Source of the DNA: Flavobacterium sp. YJ01
Lineage (GTDB): Bacteria > Bacteroidota > Bacteroidia > Flavobacteriales > Flavobacteriaceae
Length of the DNA: 64,000 nt
Assembly (NCBI RefSeq): GCF_029320955.1
Contig: NZ_CP119757.1
Location: 2,480,001 to 2,544,000 of the forward strand
Direction: 5' to 3'
Positions 23,288 to 32,645 of this stretch are shown here, piece after piece. The notes beneath the pieces are model-generated. The model was not told the DNA's origin and searched no databases. It saw only the letters and a program-made list of their open reading frames with translations. Numbering within the stretch: the stretch's first letter is position 1; every line of letters begins with the position of its first letter. The position numbers and the translations under genes are program-made.

Positions 23288-24388
23288 CTAAAGCGTCGCT
23301 TTTTGTTTTTCTACAAATTTATGAGATTGCAACTCCAATAATTCTTTTGCATTCTTTCGCTGTAAATCGAATAAACCTTTATCTTCTGCAATATCTGCGT
23401 AGACTTTATCGTGCATTTCGGCGCTGGTTTTAATCAATAACTCGCGTTGGTATTTATTTTGCGATAAAGTAGCTTTCATTGCCGTTTCAGCTTCTTCTTG
23501 TTTGAAATCGAATTCACCTTTTGGAGCTAATAATTTGGCAATAATTGGCGAAGTTTCAATTGCAAGAAACAAAAGCATAATGAAAAATGAAGGCAACCAA
23601 GGCAATTTGTTTAACGCATTGATACGCGCCATTAATCCGTCAAAACCTTCGATGATTGGTTGGGTTTGCGAAACTTTTTTGTCTAAATCGGCTTGAAGCT
23701 GTACGCCTGCTTTTTCTTTTTCGGCAATTTTGGCTTCGTTGGCTTTTTTTAGCGTTTCGAATTCTTTTAAAGCTGCGTCGTGTTTCTCGCGTTTTTCTTT
23801 ATAAACTGGACCTTTTCCAAGTTTTTTGGTTCCAGCAGTTCCTTCGGCTTCAGTAATATAAACAGAATACAAATCGTTTACTTCTTTTTCTTTCTTTACA
23901 ATATCAGCTTTTAAAGCGGCAATTTCGGCTTTATTTTTATCTAAATCTGTTTTGAAATACGTTCCGATTTGCTTTTTATTCGCCAATTCCATTTCGTTTT
24001 TCTCTTTCAACAAAACAGTATTGATTTCTTTTTCGAAAATTTTAATCTCTAAAGGTTTAGAAATTACAATCGCAATAATAACCGCCAATATAATACGAGG
24101 TGTTGCTTGCAGAAATTCGTCCATAAAACGATCTCTTTTCTTAATCGTAGAAACGATAAAACGGTCTAGATTAAAAATTAGCAAACTCCAAACAAATCCG
24201 AAAATTAGAGCGGGATAAATAGAATCGAAAACGGTAAAAAGCGCATAAGCACTGGCTAAGAAAGCCATAACTGCTGTAAAAAATACTGTGGCTCCAATAC
24301 CAACATATTTGGTTTGTTCGCCTTCTGAGCAGTCTTTTAGGAGATCACGGTCGACTCCCGAACATAGGATAAAAAATTGTTTTAACAT
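23288..24388 (-). CDS. DUF4407 domain-containing membrane protein
   Basis: A 366-residue protein. It has two N-terminal transmembrane helices (about 28-50 and 55-75) with LIFNLDRFIVST after them, a third at about 92-108 (IILAVIIAIVISKPLEIKIF) and a fourth near 275-292 (SFFIMLLFLAIETSPIIAKLL). Between the third and fourth lies a long charged coiled coil (about 115-265) on the outside, with Lys/Glu repeats. A cytoplasmic tail follows. The KRRxxG-like FDRF and ETSPIIAKL blocks mark DUF4407. Possible -7 element TAAATTTG at 24420-24427 with TTG 19 bp upstream. Function unknown. Confidence 0.87.
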   Translation of the reverse strand: MLKQFFILCSGVDRDLLKDCSEGEQTKYVGIGATVFFTAVMAFLASAYALFTVFDSIYPALIFGFVWSLLIFNLDRFIVSTIKKRDRFMDEFLQATPRIILAVIIAIVISKPLEIKIFEKEINTVLLKEKNEMELANKKQIGTYFKTDLDKNKAEIAALKADIVKKEKEVNDLYSVYITEAEGTAGTKKLGKGPVYKEKREKHDAALKEFETLKKANEAKIAEKEKAGVQLQADLDKKVSQTQPIIEGFDGLMARINALNKLPWLPSFFIMLLFLAIETSPIIAKLLAPKGEFDFKQEEAETAMKATLSQNKYQRELLIKTSAEMHDKVYADIAEDKGLFDLQRKNAKELLELQSHKFVEKQKATL

Positions 24389-24419
24389 GATTGATGATTT
24401 TTGATTGTGATTGATACGG

Positions 24420-24449
24420 CAAATTTAACTCCAAATTTTCAATTACAAT
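24420..24449 (-). promoter_or_regulatory. Promoter of the DUF4407 gene
   Basis: On the minus strand TTG (24449-24447), a 19-bp spacer and TAAATTTG (24427-24420) fit the Bacteroidota -33/-7 consensus, 32 bp before the start codon. Confidence 0.55.
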
Positions 24450-24627
24450 CATAATATTATTTTTCTTTTCGTTGGGAATCAATTATTTGGTGCTTTTGAT
24501 GTTATTTAAAGATTAATAAATATTAACATGAAGCGACTAATCATAACACTATGTTAATTTTTTTTCAAGAGTTTAGTAATAATAGGATTCTAGCTTCGCA
24601 AACGAAAAATCAAACTAAACACACACA

Positions 24628-27438
24628 ATGAAAAAATTTTATTTATTAACCGCATTCTTTTTATTCGCCTTTACAGGTTTTGCTCAAAAAGGGATTATAT
24701 CTGGAAAGATATTAGATGCCGATGACAAACTTCCTCTGCCTGGAGCTATGGTTCAAATTGTAGGAGAAAAAAAATATACCGTTTCTGACTATAACGGTCG
24801 TTTTGAATTATTAAATATTAATGAAGGAACTTACAAAGTTGAAGTAAAATATATTGGATATACTACTTTAACTCAAGAAATAAAAGTTGAACAGGGAAAA
24901 AACAACGTAATTGATTTTGCCTTGAAAGCTTCTGAAAATGAATTGAAAGAAGTTGTTGTTGGAGACATCTTAAAAGGTCAAGCAAAAGCTTTGAATCAGC
25001 AAAAAAACAATAAAAATATCGGAAACGTAATCTCTTCTGATCAAATGGGACGTTTTCCCGATGCGAACGTGGGAGATGCTTTGAAACGTGTTCCTGGTAT
25101 TACAATGCAGAACGACCAAGGTGAAGCTCGTAACATTATTATTAGAGGTTTGGCTCCGTCTTTAAACTCTGTTACTTTAAATGGTGACAGAATTCCGTCT
25201 GCGGAAGGAGATAACAGAAACGTACAAATGGATTTAATTCCGTCTGATATGATTTCTACAATCGAAGTAAACAAAACACTTACTTCTGACATGGATGCTG
25301 ATGCGATTGGAGGTTCTGTAAACTTGATTACAAGAGCAACTCCAAACGGAGAAAGAATTTCTGCAACTCTTGCTGGAGGATATTTGCCAATTCGCGATCA
25401 CGCTTCTTATACAGCTGGCTTTGTTTATGGTAATCGTTTTATTGACAACAAACTTGGAGTTGTTGTGAGTGGTTCTTATAATAATGTAGATTACGGTTCT
25501 GATAACATCGAAAACGAATGGGTAAAAGATGATTTCGGAAATGAATATTTACAAGCTTCAGAAATTAGAAAATATGATGTACAGCGTATTCGTCGAAGCG
25601 GATCTATTGCTTTAGATTATAAATTCAATGAAAACAATACGATTTTTGCTAATGCCATCTACAATTGGAGAGATGATAGAGAAAATCGTTTCAGAACGAC
25701 TTACGATGATATCGAGCCTATTTACAATGGTGAAGAAATCACAGGTTTTGAAGGTCGTGTAAAACGTCAGACAAAAGGTGGTTTGGATAACAACAGAAAC
25801 AAAAACAGAAGATTAGAAGATCAAAGAGTTCAGAATTATTCTCTTCGCGGTGAGCACTTAATCAACTCTACTTTAGATTTAGATTGGTCTGCAAACTATG
25901 CAAAAGCTAGAGAATACCGTCCAGGTGAACGTTATATCGAATACCGTCAAAAAGGTCTTGATGTTTTTGAAAACTTAACAGATCCAAGATTTCCATTAGT
26001 TACTACAACTGGAGAAGCTCTTGATCAATTCGAATTTGATTCAGTTACAGAAAACACAGACGAAACTAGCGAAAGTGAATTTGGAGCTAAAGTAAACATC
26101 CGTTTCCCATTTTCAGTTATTGCTGGAGAAAAAGGAAGATTGAGAACTGGTCTTAGACTTCGTTTGAAAGAAAAAGAAAGAAACAACATGTTTTATTCTT
26201 ATACTCCATTAAACAATGATATGGAATTGTTATCACAAGTTCCAACAAGTTATTTTGACGGACAAGGTTTTAACCCGGGAAGCCAATATGTACCGGGAAC
26301 TTTTGCTTCGGCAAATTATTTAGGAGGTTTAGATTTAAACAACGCTTCTTTATTTGAAAAAGAAACAGATCCAGCTGAATATTTAGCAGTAAACTACAAT
26401 GCTAAAGAAAGAATTTCTGCTGCTTATGTAAGATGGGATCAAGATTTTAATGACAAACTTTCAATGGTAATGGGAGTTCGTGTTGAGAATACGCATATTG
26501 ATTATACAGGAAACCGTGTATTAGACGAGGAAGAATTAGAAAGCAAAATCAACAATACAAACTCATACACAAATGTATTGCCAAGTATTTCATTCCAATA
26601 CAACGCTACAAAGGATTTAATTTTAAGAGCTGCAGCAACAACAGCTTTGGCTAGACCAAACTATTATGCACTTGCGCCTTATGTAAACAATATTGCTGCA
26701 GATAAAGAAATTACAGCTGGAAATCCAGGCCTTAAAGCTACATACGCATACAACTACGATTTTATGGCAGAGAACTATTTCAAATCTGTTGGTTTAATTT
26801 CTGGAGGTGTTTTCTACAAAAGATTAAATGATTTCATTTACAACTACAGCGACAATCAATATACTGATGCAAAATTTGCCGCAGATTTTCCAAACCAATC
26901 AAATCCAATTCCAGCGGGAGAAAACTGGTCTTTCTTACAATCAAGAAACGGAGACAATGTAAATGTTTACGGATTTGAGGTTGCTTTACAACGTCAGTTA
27001 GATTTCTTGCCTGGTAAATTCTTAAAAGGTTTTGGTATCTACTTGAACTATACTTACACAAAATCTAAAGCAAGCGGAATTGCCGATGAAGATGGAAATG
27101 AAAGAAACAACATTAGTCTTCCAGGTACTGCACCACACATGTTTAACGGATCTTTATCTTGGGAAAACAAACGTTTTTCTGCAAGAATCTCTACAAACTT
27201 TACATCTGATTACTTAGATGAATTAGGTTCTGAATCTTATAAAGATAGTTTTTATGACAAGCAATTTTTCTTAGATGCAAATGCTTCTTATAAAATTACA
27301 AAACAATTACGAGTTTTTGCTGAAGCTAACAACTTAACAAACCAACCGTTACGTTATTACCAAGGAGTTGCAGCACATACAAAACAAGCTGAATATTACC
27401 AAGCTCGTTACAACTTAGGATTGAAATTAGACTTGTAA
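24628..27438 (+). CDS. TonB-dependent receptor, phytase-linked
   Basis: A 936-residue outer-membrane receptor. A signal peptide (1-19, ending GFAQ) is followed by a CarboxypepD_reg-like domain at about 23-105 (ISGKILDADDKLPLPGAMVQ). The plug follows at about 130-235 (GRFPDANVGDALKRVPGIT, NIIIRGL, MDADAIGGSVNLITR). A 22-strand barrel then runs to the C-terminal aromatic-poor LGLKLDL. The N-terminal domain is not the N-terminal signalling type (no STN), so trans-envelope sigma regulation is not suggested. The next gene encodes a phytase, so the imported ligand may be inositol phosphate or a related phosphate ester; this is inferred from context. Confidence 0.92.
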   Translation: MKKFYLLTAFFLFAFTGFAQKGIISGKILDADDKLPLPGAMVQIVGEKKYTVSDYNGRFELLNINEGTYKVEVKYIGYTTLTQEIKVEQGKNNVIDFALKASENELKEVVVGDILKGQAKALNQQKNNKNIGNVISSDQMGRFPDANVGDALKRVPGITMQNDQGEARNIIIRGLAPSLNSVTLNGDRIPSAEGDNRNVQMDLIPSDMISTIEVNKTLTSDMDADAIGGSVNLITRATPNGERISATLAGGYLPIRDHASYTAGFVYGNRFIDNKLGVVVSGSYNNVDYGSDNIENEWVKDDFGNEYLQASEIRKYDVQRIRRSGSIALDYKFNENNTIFANAIYNWRDDRENRFRTTYDDIEPIYNGEEITGFEGRVKRQTKGGLDNNRNKNRRLEDQRVQNYSLRGEHLINSTLDLDWSANYAKAREYRPGERYIEYRQKGLDVFENLTDPRFPLVTTTGEALDQFEFDSVTENTDETSESEFGAKVNIRFPFSVIAGEKGRLRTGLRLRLKEKERNNMFYSYTPLNNDMELLSQVPTSYFDGQGFNPGSQYVPGTFASANYLGGLDLNNASLFEKETDPAEYLAVNYNAKERISAAYVRWDQDFNDKLSMVMGVRVENTHIDYTGNRVLDEEELESKINNTNSYTNVLPSISFQYNATKDLILRAAATTALARPNYYALAPYVNNIAADKEITAGNPGLKATYAYNYDFMAENYFKSVGLISGGVFYKRLNDFIYNYSDNQYTDAKFAADFPNQSNPIPAGENWSFLQSRNGDNVNVYGFEVALQRQLDFLPGKFLKGFGIYLNYTYTKSKASGIADEDGNERNNISLPGTAPHMFNGSLSWENKRFSARISTNFTSDYLDELGSESYKDSFYDKQFFLDANASYKITKQLRVFAEANNLTNQPLRYYQGVAAHTKQAEYYQARYNLGLKLDL

Positions 27439-27462
27439 CATACTACTTTTAAAAATTCTTAA

Positions 27463-27492
27463 ATTAGACAGAGTTTAACCGCTCTGTCTAAT
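27463..27492 (+). promoter_or_regulatory. Intercistronic hairpin between receptor and phytase genes
   Basis: ATTAGACAGAG and CTCTGTCTAAT form an 11-bp perfect stem with an 8-nt loop. No T run follows directly, so it is more likely a processing or mRNA-stabilising stem, or a partial attenuator, than a full terminator. It could explain unequal levels of the two proteins. Confidence 0.6.
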
Positions 27493-27514
27493 TGCATTAA
27501 AATATATAACACAA

Positions 27515-28573
27515 ATGAAAAATAAATCATTAGTTGCTCTTTTACTTTTAAGTATTTCTTTTACAGCTTGTAAAGATGATAAATTAGCGCCAATTCAGCC
27601 AAATGCAGTTAAACCAACAGCTGTTACAGAAGCTTTACCTCACGATACAGACGATCCTTCAATTTGGATTAACCCAACTGATGCTACAAAAAGCATAATT
27701 GTTGGAACAGACAAAGACACAGACGGCGGTTTGTATGCTTTTGATTTGAATGGAAAAATCCTTAAAAAATCAATTACCTTAAAACGTCCAAACAATGTTG
27801 ATATCGCTTATGGATTGATTATTGACGGAAAAAAAGTAGACGTTGCGGTAACTACAGAACGTGAAGAAAATAAAATCAGAATTTTTAGTTTACCTGATTT
27901 AGAACCAATTGATAACGGCGGAATTCCTGTTTTTGAAGGAGAAGCACAACGCGATCCAATGGGAATTGCCTTGTATACGCGTAAAACTGACGGAAAGATT
28001 TTTGCTATTGTTGGAAGAAAAACTGGGCCTTCTGGAAGTTATTTATGGCAATATGAACTTTCTGGAAACGGAAAATTTGCTGCAGCAAAAGTCGTTCGTA
28101 AATTCGGTAATTACAGCGGTAAAAAAGAAATCGAAGCCATTGCCGTGGACAACGAATTAGGAACTGTTTTATATTGCGACGAACAATTTGGAATTAGAAA
28201 ATACAATGCAGATCCAGCTTTAAACGATAATAAAGAATTGGCTCTTTTCGGGCAAAAAGATTTTAAAGCAGATAATGAAGGAATTGCAATCTACAAGAAA
28301 ACAGATTCTACAGGATATATTTTAGTATCAAATCAGCAGGCAAATACTTTTATGGTTTACCCGAGAGAAGGCGCAAAAGGAAATCCAAACAGTTATCCTT
28401 TATTGGCTGAAATTCCAACTTCTACTATCGAATGTGACGGTGCAGATGTAACAAGTCTAAACTTAGGCGGAGCTTATAAAAACGGGCTTTTCGTAGCGAT
28501 GAGCAACGGAATGACATTCCATTATTATGCTTGGGATTTAATACAAAAACGTATTGACGAAGCGAAAAAGTAA
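27515..28573 (+). CDS. Beta-propeller phytase lipoprotein
   Basis: A 352-residue phytase of the calcium-dependent beta-propeller type, which releases phosphate from inositol hexakisphosphate. The N-terminus MKNKSLVALLLLSISFTAC is a lipoprotein signal with Cys19 as anchor, so it sits in the outer or inner membrane facing out. Family motifs seen are DTDDPSIWINPTDATKSIIV, KRPNNVDIAYG, DPMGIALYTR, and DNEGIAIYK with the Ca-binding acidic residues. The C-terminal half ends with ECDGADVTSLNLGG. It lies 76 bp after the receptor gene on the same strand, forming a pair for phosphate scavenging; expression under phosphate limitation is plausible, but no Pho box was verified. Confidence 0.93.
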   Translation: MKNKSLVALLLLSISFTACKDDKLAPIQPNAVKPTAVTEALPHDTDDPSIWINPTDATKSIIVGTDKDTDGGLYAFDLNGKILKKSITLKRPNNVDIAYGLIIDGKKVDVAVTTEREENKIRIFSLPDLEPIDNGGIPVFEGEAQRDPMGIALYTRKTDGKIFAIVGRKTGPSGSYLWQYELSGNGKFAAAKVVRKFGNYSGKKEIEAIAVDNELGTVLYCDEQFGIRKYNADPALNDNKELALFGQKDFKADNEGIAIYKKTDSTGYILVSNQQANTFMVYPREGAKGNPNSYPLLAEIPTSTIECDGADVTSLNLGGAYKNGLFVAMSNGMTFHYYAWDLIQKRIDEAKK

Positions 28574-28660
28574 TTTATTTTTTGAGGTTTTTCAGTCGCA
28601 GTTTTTCAGTGTTCTATTTATTTTTTTTTATTTTTTTTACTGCGATTGGAAACCAAACAA

Positions 28661-28690
28661 AAAAGCTGTTCATTAACTGAACAGCTTTTT
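28661..28690. terminator. Bidirectional terminator between phytase and pckA
   Basis: AAAAGCTGTTCA pairs with TGAACAGCTTTT around a 5-nt loop, with A and T runs on the sides. It ends the phytase transcript and the convergent pckA transcript. Confidence 0.85.
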
Positions 28691-28713
28691 TTATTTGAAT
28701 TAATGAATTCCTT

Positions 28714-30318
28714 TTATTCTGTAATCGGTGCTCCTGCTAAGATTTCAGCATTTGCAAACTCTTCAAATTTCGCAAAATTAGCTTTGAATTTTCCAGCCAA
28801 TTCTAACGCTTTTTTATCGTATAAATCTTTGTCTTCCCAAGTATTTCTAGGATTTAAAATTTCCTCTGGAACATTCGGGCAAGATTGTGGTTTTGCAATT
28901 CCAAAAACAGAATGGTTAACGTATTCTACATTATCCAATTCGCCTTTTAAGGCTGCGGTAATCATTGCACGAGTATATTTCAATTTCATACGGCTTCCTG
29001 TTCCGTAAGGTCCGCCAGTCCATCCTGTGTTGATTAACCAAACTTTTACACCCGCATCTTTCATTTTTTTGCTTAACATTTCAGCATAACGCGTTGGGTG
29101 CAAAGGCATAAATGGCGCTCCAAAACAAGCAGAGAAATTAGGTTGCGGTTCTGTTACACCTGCTTCTGTTCCAGCCACTTTTGCTGTATATCCAGAAATA
29201 AAGTGATACGCCGCCTGACCTGGTGTCAATTTTGAAATTGGAGGCAGAATTCCGAAAGAATCAGCCGTTAAGAAAAATATATTTTTAGGATTATGTCCAA
29301 CCAAACCTGGCTGTACATTATCAATATGTGTTATTGGGTAACTTACACGAGTATTTTGAGTAATTGAAACATCATCGTAATCTACTTCGTTTGTTCCAGC
29401 TTTAAAAACCACATTTTCTAAAAGCGCTCCTTTTTTGATTGCTCTAAAAATGTCTGGTTCATTTTCTTCAGTTAAGTTAATTACTTTCGCGTAACATCCA
29501 CCTTCGAAATTGAAAACCGTATTTTCGTTTGTCCATCCGTGTTCATCGTCTCCGATTAATTTACGTTCTGGATCTGCTGATAAAGTTGTTTTTCCTGTTC
29601 CAGATAAACCAAAGAAAATGGCTGTATCTCCGTCTTCTCCAACATTTGCACTACAGTGCATTGGAAGCGTATTTTTAAAAACTGGAAGAATAAAGTTCAA
29701 TGCAGAAAAAATTCCTTTTTTCATTTCTCCTGTATAACCAGTTCCGCCAATTAAAGCGATTTTTCTAGTAAAATTTAAAATAGCAAAATTAGACTGACGC
29801 GTTCCATCTACTGCAGGATCTGCCATAAAACTTGGAGCACAAACTACTGTCCATTCTGGAGAAAAATTAGCCAATTCAGATTCTTCTGGACGTAAAAACA
29901 TATTGTAGCAAAACAAATTTGACCAAGCTGTTTCTGTTACAACACGTACATTTAATCTATAATTTGCATCAGAACATACATAAGAATCACGAACAAAAAC
30001 TTCTTTGTCTGATAAAAATGCTGTTACCTTGTTATAAAGCTTATCAAAAGCTTGAGGTTCAAACGGGATATTTACATTTCCCCACCAAACTTCGTCTTTG
30101 GTTACTTCGTCTTTTACGATAAAACGATCCTGTGGAGAACGACCTGTAAATTCACCTGTATTAATTGCTAACGCTCCGGTAGAATTCTCAACACCTTGTC
30201 CTGATTGCAACGTAATAGCATGTAATTCATCTGCTGATAGTTGATAACGAACTTTTGCATTTTCAATTCCTAAGTCTTTTAACGAAATCGATTGCGCGAA
30301 AACTGTGTTAGTGTCCAT
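28714..30318 (-). CDS. pckA: Phosphoenolpyruvate carboxykinase (ATP)
   Basis: A 534-residue ATP-type PEPCK, which makes PEP from oxaloacetate in gluconeogenesis. Motifs in order are GEFTGRSPQDRF at 55-66 (substrate Arg), YTGEMKKG with the active-site Lys near 200, FGLSGTGKTTL at 236-246 (P-loop) and LIGDDEHGW at 254-262 (kinase-2, Mn/Mg). Near the end come TGWTGGPYGTG and RMKLKYTRAMI. Length and motifs are full. It is single, with its own promoter (30353-30384) and terminator; in a Flavobacterium it supports growth on amino acids and organic acids. Confidence 0.97.
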   Translation of the reverse strand: MDTNTVFAQSISLKDLGIENAKVRYQLSADELHAITLQSGQGVENSTGALAINTGEFTGRSPQDRFIVKDEVTKDEVWWGNVNIPFEPQAFDKLYNKVTAFLSDKEVFVRDSYVCSDANYRLNVRVVTETAWSNLFCYNMFLRPEESELANFSPEWTVVCAPSFMADPAVDGTRQSNFAILNFTRKIALIGGTGYTGEMKKGIFSALNFILPVFKNTLPMHCSANVGEDGDTAIFFGLSGTGKTTLSADPERKLIGDDEHGWTNENTVFNFEGGCYAKVINLTEENEPDIFRAIKKGALLENVVFKAGTNEVDYDDVSITQNTRVSYPITHIDNVQPGLVGHNPKNIFFLTADSFGILPPISKLTPGQAAYHFISGYTAKVAGTEAGVTEPQPNFSACFGAPFMPLHPTRYAEMLSKKMKDAGVKVWLINTGWTGGPYGTGSRMKLKYTRAMITAALKGELDNVEYVNHSVFGIAKPQSCPNVPEEILNPRNTWEDKDLYDKKALELAGKFKANFAKFEEFANAEILAGAPITE

Positions 30319-30352
30319 AAATTTAAGTTATGTTGTGGTTTTTTGTTTAAAG

Positions 30353-30384
30353 CAAAATTACAGATTAATTTTTATTTGACTCAA
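30353..30384 (-). promoter_or_regulatory. Promoter of pckA
   Basis: Minus strand TTTTG (30386-30382 region), 21-bp spacer and TAATTTTG (30360-30353) fit the -33/-7 pattern, with the -7 element 34 bp before the ATG. Confidence 0.6.
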
Positions 30385-30541
30385 AATACTCAAATTTCAC
30401 TCTGATTTATATCAAAAAAGTAAAATTTCACTTTAAAAAAAATAAAAACAAAAAAATAAGCGCCTTTAATTTGTTTATTGTCAGCCTTATAAGTAATTTT
30501 TGTTATATTATTTTTGTTTAAAAACATAAAACAACAAAAAA

Positions 30542-30574
30542 TCACATAAATAAAGCCATATGTTATTTATGTGA
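30542..30574. repeat. Perfect 12-bp inverted repeat
   Basis: TCACATAAATAA and TTATTTATGTGA face each other with a 9-nt loop (AGCCATATG). It is located between the DUF423 end and pckA; terminator of DUF423 or regulatory palindrome. Confidence 0.65.
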
Positions 30575-30619
30575 CAAAATTAAAGATTAATTCTTAGACA
30601 GAATTTTTTTTTCGGGATT

Positions 30620-31006
30620 TTATGATTTTCGCTTCAAAATCGTAAAGAATAATAGCGCCCAACCTATAATTAATAGAAAACCACCGATTGGAGTTGCGAA
30701 TACGATAATTTTAGAATAAAACAAAGTATAGTCTTTTGTGGCAACTAAATAGATTGAACCGCTAAATAGAACAACACCAGCAACTATAAAATTATAGATC
30801 GTTTTTAGTGTTTTTTCTGCAAGGTCTTTTTGCGTAGCTAAAAAAAGCAGAAAAAGAGCGTGATACATTTGGTAACGAACACCAACTTCAAAAGTATTTA
30901 ATTGATCAACCGAAAGATATTTCTTTAATAAATGAGCACCAAAAGCACCCAAAATAATTGCTAACATACCTATAAAAGCTCCAGTAAGAACAAGTTTTCT
31001 TTTCAT
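30620..31006 (-). CDS. DUF423 family membrane protein
   Basis: A 128-residue membrane protein with four transmembrane helices. The N-terminal block GAFIGMLAIILGAFGAHLLK with GAFGAH is the family hallmark, followed by FEVGVRYQMYHALFLL and a C-terminal GGFLLIIGWALLFF. The family includes YgdD; its role is unknown. Full length. A possible -7 element TATTTTTG lies at 31032-31039 on this strand, 26 bp before the start. Monocistronic. Confidence 0.9.
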   Translation of the reverse strand: MKRKLVLTGAFIGMLAIILGAFGAHLLKKYLSVDQLNTFEVGVRYQMYHALFLLFLATQKDLAEKTLKTIYNFIVAGVVLFSGSIYLVATKDYTLFYSKIIVFATPIGGFLLIIGWALLFFTILKRKS

Positions 31007-31145
31007 GATTTATATCTTTTGAAATTTGACACAAAAATACTTCAAACCAACCAAAAAACCGCTTCTCATTCGATATTATTTAGAACAAAATCAAATTATT
31101 TTTTCTCTTAATTTTAAAAATAAATTATCTTTTATTTAATTTATA

Positions 31146-31176
31146 TTGTTACATTTATAACATTTAAATATATTTG
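31146..31176 (+). promoter_or_regulatory. Promoter of the saccharopine dehydrogenase-like gene
   Basis: TTG (31146-31148), 20-bp spacer and TATATTTG (31169-31176) fit the Bacteroidota consensus very well; the start codon is 18 bp downstream. Confidence 0.75.
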
Positions 31177-31193
31177 TGTTAAATATTTAAAAC

Positions 31194-32558
31194 ATGAGAA
31201 ACGTTTTAATAATTGGAGCAGGAAGATCTGCATCGTCTTTGATTCGGTATTTATTATCTAAATCTACTGAACAGCAACTGCATTTAACTGTAGCCGATCT
31301 TTCTTTGCCTTTAGCGAAAGCCAAAACGCAAGAACATCCTAATGCCACTCCCCTTGCTTTAGATATTTTTAATTCTGTAGAAAGAAAAAAAGCGATTGCA
31401 AATGCTTCAATCGTAATTTCGATGCTTCCGGCGCATCTTCATATCGAAATTGCAAAAGATTGTCTAGAATTCAAAAAACATTTGGTTACGGCTTCCTATA
31501 TAAGTGATCCGATGCAGGCTTTAAACGAAGAAGCAATAAAGAACAATTTGATTTTTATGAACGAAATTGGTCTTGATCCCGGAATCGATCATATAAGCGC
31601 CATGAAAGTTATTGACGAAATTCGCGCAAAAGGAGGTAAAATGCTTTTGTTTGAATCTTTTTGTGGCGGACTTGTAGCCCCAGAATCTGACAATAATCTT
31701 TGGAATTATAAATTTACTTGGGCGCCTCGAAATGTTGTTTTGGCGGGACAAGGTGGCGCGGCAAAATTTATTCAAGAAGGAACTTATAAATATATTCCGT
31801 ACAGCGCTTTATTTCGCAGAACAGAATTTCTGGAAGTTGAAGGTTACGGAAAATTTGAAGCGTATTCAAACCGTGATTCGCTCAAATACAGATCTATTTA
31901 TGGTTTGGATGATATTCTGACTTTATATAGAGGAACAATCAGAAGAGTTGGTTATTCTCGGGCTTGGAATATGTTTGTGCAACTCGGAATGACCGATGAC
32001 AGCTATATTATAGAAGGTTCCGAAGATATGAGTTATCGCCAGTTTATCAATTCTTTTCTGCCTTATCATCCGACAGATTCTGTGGAAATTAAAACACGTT
32101 TGATTTTAAAAATCGATCAAGACGATATTATGTGGGATAAACTTTTAGAACTAGATTTATTCAATCCGAACAAAAAAGTAAATCTTCCGCATGCAACACC
32201 AGCGCAGATTTTAGAAAAAATCTTAACCGATAGCTGGGCTTTAGAACCAGACGATAAAGATATGATTGTGATGTATCACAAATTTGGTTACGAATTGAAT
32301 GGAGAAAAAAAACAAATCGATTCGAAAATGGTTTGCATTGGCGACGATCAAATCTATACCGCAATGGCAAAAACTGTCGGACTTCCCGTTGCAATTGCTA
32401 CTTTATTGATTTTAAACGGAAAAATCACAACTCCAGGCGTTCAGCTTCCGATTAAAAAAGAAGTTTATGAACCTATTTTGAAAGAATTAGAAGAATACGG
32501 CGTCATTTTTAACGAACAAAAAGTACCGTATTTTGGATATAATCCAGACTTATTTTAG
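31194..32558 (+). CDS. Saccharopine dehydrogenase family protein
   Basis: A 454-residue oxidoreductase. The N-terminal Rossmann motif is VLIIGAGRSASSLIRYL, followed by DLSLPLAKA and SMLPAHLHIEIAKDCL. The C-terminal saccharopine dehydrogenase domain covers about 125-440, with EIGLDPGIDHISAMKVID and ESFCGGLVAPESDNNLWNYK split by a short link. This is the glutamate-forming (NADP) saccharopine dehydrogenase/reductase type. It may work in lysine degradation, or in an aspartate-semialdehyde-type reaction. No lysine-catabolism partner is adjacent. It stands alone with a strong promoter and a terminator. Confidence 0.88.
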   Translation: MRNVLIIGAGRSASSLIRYLLSKSTEQQLHLTVADLSLPLAKAKTQEHPNATPLALDIFNSVERKKAIANASIVISMLPAHLHIEIAKDCLEFKKHLVTASYISDPMQALNEEAIKNNLIFMNEIGLDPGIDHISAMKVIDEIRAKGGKMLLFESFCGGLVAPESDNNLWNYKFTWAPRNVVLAGQGGAAKFIQEGTYKYIPYSALFRRTEFLEVEGYGKFEAYSNRDSLKYRSIYGLDDILTLYRGTIRRVGYSRAWNMFVQLGMTDDSYIIEGSEDMSYRQFINSFLPYHPTDSVEIKTRLILKIDQDDIMWDKLLELDLFNPNKKVNLPHATPAQILEKILTDSWALEPDDKDMIVMYHKFGYELNGEKKQIDSKMVCIGDDQIYTAMAKTVGLPVAIATLLILNGKITTPGVQLPIKKEVYEPILKELEEYGVIFNEQKVPYFGYNPDLF

Positions 32559-32613
32559 GCTGGATTTGCATTTTTTTATTTTTAGAATTTTTTTTTAATT
32601 AGTTTTTAATTTT

Positions 32614-32641
32614 ATCCGCTTCCAGAATCCTGAAAGCGGAT
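32614..32641. terminator. Bidirectional terminator
   Basis: ATCCGCTTCCAG and CTGAAAGCGGAT form a stem with a short loop; A/T runs flank it. It ends the saccharopine dehydrogenase-like gene and the convergent TonB-C gene. Confidence 0.8.
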
Positions 32642-32645
32642 TTTT

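Larger units (their letters stand above)
30319..30619. other. 301-bp AT-rich intergenic region upstream of pckA
   Basis: It holds the pckA promoter at 30353-30384 (minus strand) and a 12-bp perfect stem TCACATAAATAA/TTATTTATGTGA (30542-30574) near the end of the DUF423 gene, which may act as a terminator or as a regulator site. No ORF is credible here. Confidence 0.6.

Noticed and set aside
23502..24218. Plus-strand frames opposite the DUF4407 gene
   Set aside because: They are antisense shadows of a clear coding gene with coiled-coil composition.
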